Of a stretch of DNA of 64,000 nt, positions 11,701-26,700 are shown piece after piece (positions within the stretch are counted from its first letter, which is position 1; every line of letters starts with the position of its first letter). This stretch comes from Atopsyche davidsoni (taxonomy: Eukaryota > Arthropoda > Insecta > Trichoptera > Hydrobiosidae): NCBI GenBank assembly GCA_022113835.1, contig JAILWY010000021.1, forward strand, positions 186,001-250,000, written 5' to 3'. A model generated the notes under the pieces. That model ran no database searches. It was not told the DNA's origin and was given only the letters and a program-made list of their open reading frames with translations. A program made the position numbers and the translations under genes.

Positions 11701-14700
11701 AATATTGGTCCCAGTTGATCTTGGTCGGTGAATGCCGAAAGTTCGGGGCGCCGGGATTGTGTCGGCGGCCTACTAATGTCTGTAATATCACGGATACAGC
11801 ATCTGTGCGTGGATTACAATTCAATAATTCTGAATACTTTAAAAGCACCAGTGAAAATTATAAAATATTCAATAAATCCGCATTTCTAACCATCGGAGGT
11901 ACAGCCGAACTAAAAAGGCAGATGGAGATAGCTTCAGTGAGATTGTCACCGGTATATATTTTTTTGGGGAGTTGGTTTTAACCAGCTGCCAATGATTTAA
12001 AAAAATAAGGTACCTGAACTGATTTTTTTTGTATTATCTAAAACTATTCATGTTATATTTATTTATATATATATTAGTAATAGTTGGAAGCAAAATTTAT
12101 CACAATGCAATGTAGTCCATGTGAGTGAATTTTCCGTGTGATATTTAAAGTCATCCTGTATACTACTGCTTGAGTTCTACTTGCTTCTGCAATAATCTAG
12201 TGTTATGGATTAACAAAGTTATCAAAACTCGTGGTCGGTGGAACATCGTCCGTCCATGGGAAGTTCTCAAGGCAAGCGGGTGTTTATTTCTAGCGGGAGT
12301 TGTCGAATATTGAATAAGTCAGTTACTCTAAATCAGTGGTCCCCAAACCTATGCCCGCGGGCACCATGGCACCCGCAAACCGTTTCACGTGTGCCCGCCA
12401 CTGTGTGACCACGTTAAAAAATTATTTATGTTTACAATAAAATGTTATGAAAAATATTAATATTTAGTAATTAAACAGAGAAACATAAGCGAAAATATAT
12501 ATATCGTTATAATTTTCAAAATAATAATACTTTCCAGAAAATAATATATAAGCCTGTTGAAATAGCATCTTATGGGTGTAGATTAGTTTGTCTTCGTCTC
12601 TGTAATAACGCCCTCTAATAATGCGTTCACGATATTGTTTAGATACTTGGTGGAAAAGTTGCTGAATAAATATAAATCTGATATTTTTGCGGTAGTACAA
12701 GTGAGGTGAAAGCTATGTGAAAGTGTATATGATATTTTTGCGTTGATAAAAGTGAGGTGAAAGTGGCTCTGATATTTTTGCGTAGGAAAAAGTGAAGTGA
12801 AAGCTATGTGAAAGTGTCTATGATATTTTTGCGTATGTAAAAGTGAGATGAAAGCTATGTGAAAGTGTCTCTTGATATTTTTGCGTAGGTAAAAGTGAGG
12901 TGAAAGCTATGTGAAAGTGTCTATGATATTTTTGCGTATGTAAAAGTGAGATGAAAGCTATGTGAAAGTGTCTCTTGATATTTTTGCGTAGGTAAAAGTG
13001 AGGTGAAAGCTATGTGAAAGTGTCTATGATATTTTTGCGTATGTAAAAGTGAGATGAAAGCTATGTGAAAGTGTCTCTTGATATTTTTGCGTAGGTGAAA
13101 GCTATGTGAAAGTGTCTATGATATTTTTGCGTATGTAAAAGTGAGATGAAAGCTATGTGAAAGTGTCAATGAAATGCAATGCCTACGATCACATTGACTT
13201 AGGTATTTCTCTTTTTTTATAATGAATTTTGGTAATAGGGTCGAATTTCGGTAATTCTGATTGGTAATTTTTTTTAAAACTCAGCTAATAACATTAAAAT
13301 TTATATTAAATATTTTTGGTGCATTAAATTCTTAGTAAACCTAGTCCGGACCCAAGCTGATATTTTTCCTATTCTAACCTGTTGTTTGTAATGTTTAGCT
13401 ATATATGTATACTACATTTTAAAGTTACTATTACATATAATTATTTGTTGCATATTTGCCCCAACTCGACTCGATTTTTTAAATTTTTATTACCAGAATT
13501 TTTATGCTATTATTTACCACTTAATATTCATTTTACATAAAAATATAAACAATCATTTTTATATTATATTAAATAATTATATTTTGGGAATTAAGTATTT
13601 TTGTGCATTATATGTATAACTGACTATGTCCAACTATAAATATACCTTGAAAAAATAAATGGTGTCCGCCGCCCGACCGACATTCTAGAATGTGCTCTTG
13701 GGTGCAAAAGGGTTGAGGACCCCTGCTCTAAATAATCGATTGAGTCGAAAGTACGAATGAATAATCAAATTATTTGTCGCCGAATTCATGCTAAAGTGAA
13801 AAAAAAAATATCGATTCTAAATGTTGTAATTATAAATTTTTACGCCTCTTTTAGTGAATATTAAAAAACCTCAAATATAAGTAAAGCATTGATCAGCCGT
13901 AACATTTTTTGTAACTGAGGAAAAAAAAAATTTCACATCATTTCAACTTTATATATATTTGATTTAAAGTTCAGCCATTCGATTTGTCGAATGATTTCGA
14001 TTATCCGAACGATCCGACGGCGCTCGTCCCTGGCCAGAAGTGTCGCGGGAGGCGCGCCCGGCGTGACGTCACGCCGCACTCTGGCGCGTCTCGCGCGACA
14101 TTGTGCACGCCGGCAGCGTCCGTGACTTCCGGCGGGGCCACAATGGACCGTCACGTCACGTCACGTCACGTCACGTCACCTCACGTCACCTCACGTCATG
14201 TGACGTCACCCGCTAGTGCAGCCACGCGCGTGCACATCGAAATCGCCACTAACAATATTTATTTTTTTTGATTTCGGTATTCGAGCGTAAATAAAATATA
14301 TCGTGTGCATTACATGTTTTTTTTAATTGAACATATATTTTTTTAATTAGATATACAGTAGCTGCTTTATTACTTAAAGAATAGATCTCTTGAAACAAGT
14401 TTAAAAAAACGCTTAACGAAGAAGCACCAGGGCAAGGGTCGTGTGTGAATGGGGGAAGTGTAAATCGCAGTTGAAAGAAGTTTTACTCACTCGTTGAGCC
14501 CCAGCAGCAGGACGTCTCCGGAGTTCTTGAGCATGGCGTGTGCCTGCGCATTGGTGAGGCTCCTGGTCGGGGTGCTGTTGATGGAGGAGATGACGTCTCC
14601 CTCCCTGATCCCCGACAGCGCCGCCTTGCGCCCGGGGTGCACCTGCAGCAGACCGACACGATGAAGAGAGACCCTCATACAAGGGGAGAACATCAAAACT

Positions 14701-17700
14701 CACGACAAATGCCAGCACACACGCACACAAATACACCATCATTCACATACACACACAAGTGTGTTACTAGGCAGAAATAAAAAGACTCATAAATTTTAAT
14801 AAGATTAATTTTTGATGTATATTCCATGCTGCTATCAGTATACAACCTACAATAAGTAATTGGGTTTAGATTATTTTTATTAGGTAATAAAACCGAATGC
14901 ATTAATATAAAAATATAAAAGGAAGAAATTACTAATAAAACTTTTTTTGTGATCATTGAGTTTAAAAATGGTAACCTAACCGAACGACATTTGTTTCTAA
15001 TTATTTCAGTCCGCTAGCTTACCTGTCTATATTTGCTTACTAATTCCTACAGAATATTGTTTTATGAAGTCTCATTTACATAGTCTGGGTTTGAATGTAT
15101 AATTATTGGGATTTACACATAAAATTAATCAAAACAAGCACAGATTTCAAGTATAAATGTAAACAATGAATCATTCTCTTGGCGAGGTTTAGCGATGAAA
15201 ACAGATTTATGTCAATAATGTAATATGATAACGTTATTATAAAAAACAAATCCAGGTATTAAATAAAGCAACGATTTAACAGTTTTATTAATAATTAAAT
15301 AATACGACAAAACTTGTCACAAAAGTAAAGATTAGTAATGATTTCATCAAATTATTGTAAAATGAAAACATACCACGAATTCTTTGCGTTTACCAGCAGG
15401 GGAACAGAATTTAAGCATTGTAAACTATTGAAATTTCAATGAAAATCACCTAAACTACACGAAAAACTTTCATTTTGCACAAACAATGATTACAAATCAC
15501 ATAAGTCATAAATCATTTCACTTTGTTATCTCACAAGTTTATTCAAATTACTAAAACAATTAATTTGTATTAATGCACCGTTTATGTATGGAAATTTAAT
15601 TATTTGCCATAAATATATTACTGCACTCAATTTCAGCGTTAAAGTTAAAATAAATCATTGCCTTACGTCACAAAAGTTTTGTTAAGCAAACTTGTAAGGT
15701 TGCACCCGATAGAGATGTCCGGCAAGACTAACGCTCACGACCCGAGCTAGGGACGGCGGCCGTGCCAGCTATGTTTCAATGAATACGTGAGTGGAATCAA
15801 AACAAAGAAATGAACATATCCAGAAACCAAAAACACGACGCATAAGCTGCGTAACTTTTAAAATAATAAAATACAAAAACAAAACATACGTTTTCATTTT
15901 TAACTCAAAATAAACATCATGCCTTTTTATTGTTTTATACCATAAGCTTAGAACTTTATAAAAGTTTTTTTTTATACTTTGACTTTTTTAGAATTTTTTC
16001 TCAAGTAATGATCAAAAATATACAAATATTTATACAAAAAAACACGCGTTTTTTTTACGTATAGGTCAATATTTACTCAATCGGATAAAAATATAAAAAC
16101 GTATCTCTATTTGAAAGATTGTTTGTGTTTCTTACATCCTTAGTGCTTAATGCGAAGGTTTTTTTTCGTGAAATCTTGGGTATAAATATTTTTGAGTTGT
16201 TTCGTGCAGATGGTTGAGTTCCCCTGTTTCTTGTGACACGTGAGGCGTCGATTGTCCGTCCCTGACTAAGACACGTTTCATAATACAAATTCCATACGAG
16301 GACTACTAAAACTGTGCCTTAAGTTTTTCTTAGCGCAAACAAAGCAATTTAGAAAAGGCAGCTGATTGATCTAACCGTTGTACCTGTAACAAGCGTGATC
16401 TTAATTAATAAAAAATAAATAAATGTCATTTTAGTAATACTGAACACAGTCATTTCTTTATATAGTTACTAATGTACAATGTAAGTAATAAATAAAACCG
16501 TAAATCTTTCATAAAGAAAAAATATTTTAAATTTATAATTAAAAAAAATTTTCGCTAATAGAAACAGACATTGTTGAAAAAATGTTCTAAAATTTTATTA
16601 AGAAATATGCTAGAACAATATTTATTTATATAACACGTGATCAACTTAAAAACTTTAAACTGGGTCAATATAGTTTAAGTTTTACTGTAGCTTGTACCAA
16701 ATAATAACTTATAAGTCCAACAACTTGTGCGGCGTATTCATTACCGACTTCGTAGAATATTCGAGACGTGATTTCTAACTTCACGTGCTTTGAATATGTG
16801 AGATTTCCTACGGTTTCCAGCCAATTAAAAAATAAATTAAATAAAGAACAAACTTGTCAACTTTTAATAAGAGTAAACTTCAGAAGAAGAATTTTAAAAT
16901 CTTGGTTAAAATATAATTTTTAAGCGGGTATTTGTATTGACTTTACAACTTGACTGTATTGAAATACAGCATTATTAGGTGCTTCATTGCAATAAACCAA
17001 ATAATTAAAAGAAAAATAAAATATTTTGTATGTAAAATAAACCTCATTTACAAATTGTTTGATATAATCTAGTCATTTGGGTAATCATTAAAACCAACGG
17101 TCCATTGTAGATAATTGATCATTTGAGTCGTAAAAGCCGTTTTGGGTATTTTTTCAATATTTGCAATAAAGTAAACGTTTGCAAAACACCTTGTATTTAA
17201 AAAGGTGATTTACGAAAAGCGAGAATTATTTCGACTCGACCTCCAACAGCGTGAGCGTGAGTGTGCGCTCGCCCCATCCCTAAAACTCCTAAGCCTGTCG
17301 GGCAACATGTGTCCGGAACGGTCACATCCACATCGCACGCCCGCATTTAATCACAATGGGAATGCAATTCGAATGCATAGGTATTGCTTGCGCACGTATA
17401 TATCCCGCGTTTGTGAATAAGCTGCGATCCAGGCTGGGAGTAACGGAAATAAAAACATTAAAATATTGATCGTGAGCGTGTCTGGGATTTATTTCGAGTA
17501 AAGCCTTACTGAACCTGAAATCGTCGTCGTCCACTCCAGTGCTTGAACATATCCGAATCCTCAATAAAAAATAACCAATTGCAATTATGAAATTGTTATT
17601 CGCTTTCGTCCATGGCTGCCATAAATGTATGTATAGAATCGGTAATGGAGAAGTGGATATGGAATGATTGGAGGGAGGCTCCTGTTATTGTTCCTACACC

Positions 17701-20700
17701 CTGCTGCAAAAAGAATAGCAGACCTAGATGCCAGAGCATTGATAGAAAAGGTTTACCAACCACAAAACTGCGGTTACACTTCTCTGTCTTCCCCATGAAT
17801 AGAACAACATATATTCGATGAAATAGTCACCAATCTCCTATGAGGAGCGGCATCACAAGAAGATTAGTTTTTAATTTATAAAAAAGGTATTTTTTAAAAC
17901 AACCGATACAATTGACAGCAAAACTGCGATAAGCAAAACTATAAAAAAAATCTATTTAGTAATTACCTAATAATGATAATAAAGCATGAATAACAGCATT
18001 TATCTTGACTGGCCGATCTCGTAAGGTTAAAACCGTGTATTTATGGGGCAAATGTACTAAAGTGCTATTACAAAGTATCGCAGTGCTTCCTCGCGGATCG
18101 GCTCGTTGTTTATTGTTGCAGGTCCGCCCCGCGGGTCACGGGGGCGACTGGGGCTCCGGATAATCGAAACGACCGCTAGAGACCAGTCGGGAATATTAAA
18201 TATTAATATGTGACGGACTTTAATATTAGAATATATTTATGTAGGCAAATCCTTCGTAGACGAAAAAAAATCTGTGTAAAATCGACCCCTCCTCGCTCTC
18301 CCCATTCTCCTCTGAGCGTGTGTAAAGGATCGGTAATGGAACAGTGGACTTAGAGGGATGTACTCTGGAAGTACCTTGTCAAGGTGGAGGAGCACCTGCT
18401 ATTGTTTATGTAGCCTGCTGCAGAAGGATTATCAGATCTAAACGCCAGAGCGTTGAAAGGAAAGGATTATATAATAATGCTATTAGGCAGCAGCAATAAT
18501 ACAAAACTGCGGTGTACAAGGAAACAAGGTCTACACTATTTTTCCCTTAGAAAACCATAAACACTGGCTCAGTATGAGTATATGCTCAGTGAAATGGTCG
18601 CCAACAATGAAATAGAATTTTTTTATTTATAATATATGTTGTAGCTATTCGGATTATTACCGTGAAATATTTGTGAAAATATACGCCAAAAATAATGATA
18701 CAATAATCACATAATATGTGTAGTAATTTATTATTGGCTTTGGGGAATAAAATCAGGGAGTGAAAATGTAAAATAAAAGTTCAGTAAAACAAAAACATAA
18801 ATATGTTTTTTTTTGTCAAGAACAGCAAAAATCAAGTTCGGATAAGCGATTATATTCATAGAACATATATGGTAAATCATATGTGCTAAATGTAGTTACG
18901 AGTACATCTAATGTTGTAACCCCCTAGGTATTTTAATTATAATATTTGTTAAAAATAATAGTATTCTATATTACTAAGGGCTAAACACATTTATTAAAAA
19001 GCAATATTTTTTTATGCCGTTATTTGCTAAAAGTTAATTTCGTTTTAATCTCTGGTCATTTGGCTAATAACACATGCTGTAAAAACTCACAACCATGTGA
19101 GCATTAAAGCTTATCGTGCTTGTTGTGTACAAATTAAGCCAGTCAGCCGTGCACGTCAAGTCATCTGTTATGGAAGATTTAATTTTCAATCTGAATGGGT
19201 CATTGCAAGATTGGCACTGGAACTGGGGCGGCTCGTGGGGGGGGCGAGGGGAGGCCTTAACGCCGGCTGGGCGAGAACAGAGCCCTGCTTTATCGGCACA
19301 GGCCGTTCACGATTCACAGCTCGTCCGACAGTTAAGCCGCATTGAGCGCGAGATTAATATCAACCATAATTGTTTTCATCGCGCGTCATGGTTTTGTCTT
19401 TCAAAGACTTTTTTGAATCGGTGGATGAGATTTTTGAGCTGATGAACGCCGGTACAGTAAAACCTCGATATAACGGACCCCCGTTTAACGGACAAAAAAT
19501 TAGGTCATGAACGTTTAAAATGCGAAAATGTAAAAAAAATTATGCCCGAAGATAGTTAAATAAAATTTTGTTTGTAATTTGTACTTTTTATTTATTTTCA
19601 AAAAAAAGTTTTTTTATATATTTTAAACCTATTTTTATAAAACGGACTTTCGGCTTTAACGGACACCCCCTCCCCCCAATTGGTCTGTTATATTGAGGTA
19701 TTACTGTACTTATTATATAAAGTTAGTGCAGCTAGTTTTTTTTTGTGAATTCCAACATGACACACCTTAATTTATATTTAATCTAAACAGGGATTTTACC
19801 CCACATAGGTTTTTTTGTAATTTTTTTAGAATTTATAAGCGTTAATAACCCTTATACATTTGAGGTAAAAATATACGCCAAAAATAACGATACAACAATC
19901 TCACAATATGTGATATTATTGGCTTTGGGGAATAAAATCAGAGAGTGAAAACGTAAAATAAAAGTTCAGAAAAACGAAATACATAAATATGTTTTTTTTG
20001 ACAATCGTTGAACAGCAAAAAAGTCTCTGAGTAAAACACACATCGGGCTTTTTACACCACGCATAAATATAAATAAAATCAAAAAAGCACAGATTATTTT
20101 TTAATATTTAATAAGCATGGGACTATAAAAACAACTATAAATAAAATAATCACGGTGGAAGGAATAGTAAAGGCACCAAGTCGTGAAAAGTACGAAATCA
20201 TGTTTGCTGTATGTGAAATCAAAGCACAATGTTTCACTTTGAAATACTTTGAAACAAACAAGCGAAGTATATTCGTTCCTATGTGCCGTTATTATTGATT
20301 ATATTAAAGTCTCCTTATCATATTAAAACGTTAGAAATGTATTGACCTTTTTGTCGTGTGTACTTTATAATTATTATTGGTCTAATAGTAACCTACTTGT
20401 TCAATGGTTGTTTTCGTCCAAAGATATAAATAGAAACTCTACCTTTACGGCAATAACAAAGCGCGCCGAGTTAATTGTAATTATCCACTCTACTGTTCGA
20501 GTAGACCTGCATTAGTAATGGGAACAATCGATCTATACTTTGATTATCCACTTTGTTTTATTTTTTTGTTAGTAATCGAATAATACGTTAAATTATACAA
20601 CTATATAGCAATTAATTGAAAATAAATTTTTATTGAATTTCCGGTATTGTTTGATTTTAACATATTCGTTTACAACGATATCTTGTTCGAAACCACATCA

Positions 20701-23700
20701 AAGTATATCGAAATATAGAAATTTGTTGAACTTAGAGTTTTGTAGATGGAGCAAATATTCTGTATCTGGTAAAAAAATCTTTTTTTTTTTATACAGGTTG
20801 AATTTTATTCTACAGCCATCCATCCACATTTGGACTATATGACTTTTTATGTCTCTCGCTTGTGGATTTGTATTAAATAAATAATCGCTTATTTTAGTGT
20901 GCCCATCCTTATTCTGTAATGACAAGGCCTGCAGGTGATGGGGCAGTTCACCCCCATGCCAGCCTTCACTCATCTCCACTGTGATGGGTGTCTGAATCTG
21001 ACACAAATGTATCCGCAAAGTGAACTACACTCCTGAATTCGCTCTTATCAATTTCATGCAAATTAATCGTCTAAATACAAAAATACTCCCAGGCCTTATC
21101 TAGTGACATTCTAATAATCAAAATTGAAAAAAAAATTACGTAATCATCAAAGATTAAATTTCGTAGATATTTACAATACACAACTGTGTATTGTAAATAT
21201 CTACGGATTTTAATGACTGCAATACCCCGCTTTACGCGACCCCGTTATGCGCGGTTTCACTATAACGCGAATTTCAAATTTTGCGTTAAAATGCCTCGCA
21301 TTACGCGAATTTCTTATTTTAAGAATGTATATGAACATAATGTAGTCATTGAATTCTATTACCAATTAAAAACAGCGTTGCGTGTTATGAACGTATTTTA
21401 CAAGAACGTAAAAAAAAACGCTACCCAAAAGACAATATATGTATTTTTCTGTAAAAATAACATGAAATATTGCATAATGATTCAAATGATTCGTATTTTT
21501 TTGTATTAAGTTTTGACTATGTATGTATATTTCATCGTAAGCTCCGATATACGCGAATTTCACTTTTTCCGGAACGTATTCCTCGCGTAAAGCGGGGTAT
21601 TACTGTATAGCAGAGGTCCCCAACCTTTTTGCACCCAAGAGCACATTTTAGGATGCCGGTCGGGCGGCGGGCACCATTTATTTTTTCAAAAGAAATATTA
21701 TCTTGAAAATTATGACAATATAATTGTTTTCGCTTATATTTCTGTTTAATTATTAAATATAATCTTTTTTCATAACATTTTATTGTAAACATAGATATAT
21801 TTTTATCGCGGTCGCACAGCGGCGGGCACACATAAAACGGTCGGCGGGCGCCATGGTGCCCGCGGGCATAGGGTTGGGGACCACTGCTGTATAGCACACA
21901 CCGCGCTTTTTTAAAGACGCTTGCGCTACACACTGCCACATATAACAAGCCGAGGCACAAAAATATTTTAAAAATAAGTTTTACACCGAAGAGCGAATTC
22001 CCAACCCCTTTTCTCCATTCCGGGGGAGGCCGTTAGCTCGCGGCGCGGATAGAAATCGTTTTGTCGTTTCAGCGAGCGGGTTGCATACGTCACAGGCGCG
22101 GGGGCTGGCGGAGGTGTCGGATCCTCGGATGAATAAATATCAAGAAACCCCCGACAGCCTCCATTGTGGACCGGCGCTTGTAAATATACAGCACCACCCC
22201 GCTTCGTGCGGATTTATTCCGTCTATCATGTGTGTACAGAATTTTCAGGCGCACGATGAAGTCATGCATTCTTTATCGATTCCTTCGAATGGATTTCAGG
22301 GCTGTTTGCAGAGCTGTGTTTACTAAAGGGTGACTTTTGATATGAAATATAACACAAATCGAAGCCTCACGCAAACGTCCGGCAAGTCGAGCAAACGACA
22401 CTTCACGCGCGTTATCGTCTTTGTTCGGTCGTAGAAGAACATTTTCGAGTGATTGTTCGCGACAGAGTCCCGATGAGCACTGTCGGAGACGAGGATAAAA
22501 CATTATAAACGAAACATTATCTCCATAACCAGTGCACATGTGTTTAGTTTAGTAACAAAAAAAATCGCTATCACAAAGTAACTTAATACAATTAATAAGT
22601 TTACAATGTTCAATATTACGTTCACAGAATGCGCGTCATGTATAAATTTTGAATGTAAACTTTACAACGTGAAGACACCTCATCTCATCTAGTTTTGATT
22701 AGTCTTTAAACACATTGCTTTATAATAATGAAAATAAAACATAAATTCAAATAATAATCATAATAAAAGTATTTATAAATGTGAAAACAGATATGGCTTT
22801 TTCCCAATGATTTTTGATTTAGCGATTTTAACATTATTTGTGACATTAAAGAAACTTAATTTACTTAACCTGGATTGGGACCAAAGACCCCAAGCCTAGT
22901 TAAGGGAATTGTTAATCAATCGACCAAAAGGCAATTAAAACACCGCATTTGTGAGTATATGTATATTAAATATTTTATGCATCGTTTGCAGCTTTGTTGC
23001 TTTATATAAAATATAATTATCAAAAGGATTTTTGGAAGTAAATTGTCACCATGCAATTGGAGACAAATCAAAATAATGTTTGTCAAGTGTTACATGTAAT
23101 GCTTTACAAGTTCGTTGATTTGAGTGACTGTATTTGCTGCAATACACTCTCTTCGGGTCGATATATGATAATGTACGCTTTACGAGCGAGTACTCTTTTT
23201 TACGTAACTTGATACTGTTACGCCCATAAAATATAATTCTGTAAACGGAACAAATAATTCGAAACTGAACTAAAATGTTAGAAGTGCTTCTGAATATAAT
23301 AGCAAGAGCAGTTAATAAAAGTCTGACTGAACAATGTTTTATAACAGAGTGATTGTCTCCTGAAGACACATATATCATATTTACTACTCAGTAGTAAAAA
23401 CAAAATACCTAGCAATTCCAGATATAAACACTTTGCTAGATTATCGACACTAGAATATAATAACATGAAAAGTGCAAGCAGTAAATTTATAAACCACTTA
23501 GACGTTCGTTAAACGGATATAAAAGACGAAAAACAACGTTTTTTTTCGGTTCAGTTTCGGGAAAAGGCCTTGATAGTTCAATATACAGAATACAGACATG
23601 GAACAGAAACATCAGACTAGAAAATAAACTAAGCATTTCTTAACCCACCATGTGCAAAAACAACAGATAAAATCTAAGCAAATATATATTAGTTGATATT

Positions 23701-26700
23701 TAAAACATATAATATAAAAGTTCAAGTTACAATAACGTTCGAGTCCGAGTAACCTGATATGATACAAAGAAGATTAAAGATATAGCGAAGACGTTGTGTT
23801 ATTTGATTTTCACTCGCGTGTTTACACAGGTGCTTACAATAAGATTATTTTTGGGGTTTAGTTTTATTTAAATATCTGTAGTAAGCTTTTGAGCTGGCGA
23901 GCAAGAATGTACGAACATTGATTCAAAGGCATTTTGTGTACTTGTATTATGTACAATTATAATCTTAGCAGCAATAGGCAAACTTTTCATTCGAATATAA
24001 AACTGCCGTGTAGAAGAACCCAAGGACCCACTACACTATTCTCTCTAAGAAAACCGTGGCTCAGCATAAGTGTGAGTTCAGTGAGATGGTCGCCAACCTC
24101 CTCTGAGGAGAGTCACCCGAAGAAGATAATCTCAAGTATACCAAAGTATGATATGCCAGAGATATAATATTGAAAACTCGCTGGAGATTCATCAAATGTT
24201 GTAATGTCTCAGGTCTTATGTATGGAGTTGAGGCCTAGACACCTAAGACAGCTACAATGCGAAAAATTGAGGCGTATGAAGTGTAGTTTTATAAAAGAAT
24301 ACTTAAAATACCACTACAAGAATAACATGGATGTGGAATTCACGCTAGTTGCTGGAAGTCAGGAGTACAGCCAAACTATTATAGTAAGACTGGTTCAGGA
24401 CAAACATATTTTCAGTGTGTTCACCAGCCTCCTCTGAGGAGGCAGTCGGAAGAGAATAAGTATACCAACGGTTCTATTATTTGGAAACTAGGGTGAATAT
24501 ACTCGTAAGAGTATATCACTTACGGAATATTTTATTATACATAGTTGATTCCCAGGCAGAGATTTCAGACATCGTTAAATTAATTTGCAATGAGGCTTCG
24601 GATAGGGATACGTGGTCTTATGAATTTATTTATTCTGAGTGGATACTCAGCACAAACTAAGCTGGAGATGTGTCAAGCACAGGCAAGCAAATGTGGGTGT
24701 GTCCAGTTTGATAAGCTTCTGACTTTATCCTTGTATGCAAGAGTTGGCGGAAAAAATAAAACAACCTAATACTGAACTCGGATTCGGAACTTGTAGTCGG
24801 AAAGCAAGTATACCAACCACTAACTCTTATTTATTTTGAGTTTACATTTTTATCGACTTGCCCTTTGAAGATTGGGCTTAGTGTGAAGTTGAATACAATA
24901 CAATTTTAAATCATTCTTGTTTGTCAACAGTTCTGAAAGCTTTATATAATATACACTGACACACAAGCAGAGAAAACATATAAATATTAGTTACGTTCAA
25001 AGGTTTTAATTTATTCACAAGTACAGACTATGAAACGCGTTATACACATATTAATCGGGTTAAGTATGGGTAGGGTTGCCTGAAAACTCACTTGTAAGAA
25101 ATGCTCGAGGGATGCGCTGTACCGCTGCTGAAACACATTCCACCCTTAGAAAAACAACCCGCTACCTGTACCACACCTACCACCATTAATTTATAAATAT
25201 AAACTCATAGCAAAATGTATTGATTATATATATATATTTATTCTATTACTTCTCGTGTGAATCGATTAGCTAAATATTGTACGAAAGAGTTTAAAATCCG
25301 GGCATTATAAAAATTATTGCACTTACGGGGTGTGCTTTTTCAATTATCCCAGTCTTTTATGGGGAGAGGTCAGGCGACTGGTCGATTATCGCTTATTACA
25401 GGGCGAGCGCAGGCAAGGGGAGGCGAGAACTTGATTACATATATCCGAAATTAAGCTCGTATCTGGACTGCGTTAAATTCATATAATTGATTGCTCGCGT
25501 GTTGGCTTGCACGAAAGTACGGAAAATTTCACCGCAAAGATTACAACACGAAAAGTTTATATTTTAAAAGAAATATTTCATGTGTGGGTTTCAGCGCTGC
25601 AATGCAGTTTTTATAGACATAGTGGGATTTAATATTTTGATTACCAAGCAAAGAATATATCTGGCTGAAAGGACTATCATAAATACTGTACCAAGATTGG
25701 TTTGTTGTTCTATAAAAAAAACCAAAGAAATCCAATTGGCAAAAGTGCATGTTAGATGCATCAGCTCTAAACTCATAAAACCGTTTGTATAAGGCAGTGT
25801 TTCCATGAAACTAAGTTTCCGCGTTTTAAGAAAGCCAACTGTATATCGAAGCGTTCGCAGAGATAAACTTGAGTTTTAAATATATGCATTTCCTGAAAAT
25901 CCCACGAAAGTAGCAAGGTTGTGTGAGCAGGGAATTCTAAATTCGCCCCTTCCGTTGAGGAGGTTCGTTTTCAACCGCGACACATTTTTTCACTTTTCTC
26001 TTTCTTATACTTGCGAAAAGCCCACCCGTTTCGCGGCAAGAAGTATCAAGTACAAAGTCGTAACTTCCAGATACATAAGAAGGATTGCGTATCTGAAATA
26101 CAGGGTGGTCTCAAACGCTACAGACCTTTCACGCCACTACATTGAATACAACAATTTTTTTTAAAATATATAAAAAATAAACAGCATTACTCTGTACAAG
26201 CTTTAGTGTTACAGATCAACACTATGACGTCACAATATCTGCGATATAATGACATCAGTGTTATTAAACCGGAAATAACAACGCAAAGCAAGGACGCCAT
26301 GTTTACCTTAAAAACTAGCGTACATTAAAAATAAATAAAAACCAAAGTGTTTTAAATATTTTTTTTATTTATTAAATAGAAATGAGAAGTTGAAAGGATT
26401 GTAACATATTTGGAATCACTCTGTATAGAGGAATACTTAAGAAAATACGGTATGTGCTATCTTTACACGCGGTTATTTTAGCGTAATCATAAAGCTTCAT
26501 TGATATGGGTGGAGTGTTTGTCATAATCATATTAACCCTGAAAGAGAGAATCACTTAGACGCCACGTGTTTAATTTTACTATTGATCTAAATATAAATAT
26601 GCTTTGAGATGTTTTTTTTTACGAAGCACAAATGTAGAAAATGCCGATAAAAGTAAAATATCGATAAGTACTTTAAATCCTGGTTAATATTGTAAAATAT

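Noticed and set aside
13933..14271. Two opposing frames across the CGTCA repeat
   Set aside because: They are low-complexity products of the tandem repeat and the GC-rich patch.
20698..21018. Minus-strand 106-codon frame
   Set aside because: No recognised motif, no splice context, composition like the AT-rich surroundings.
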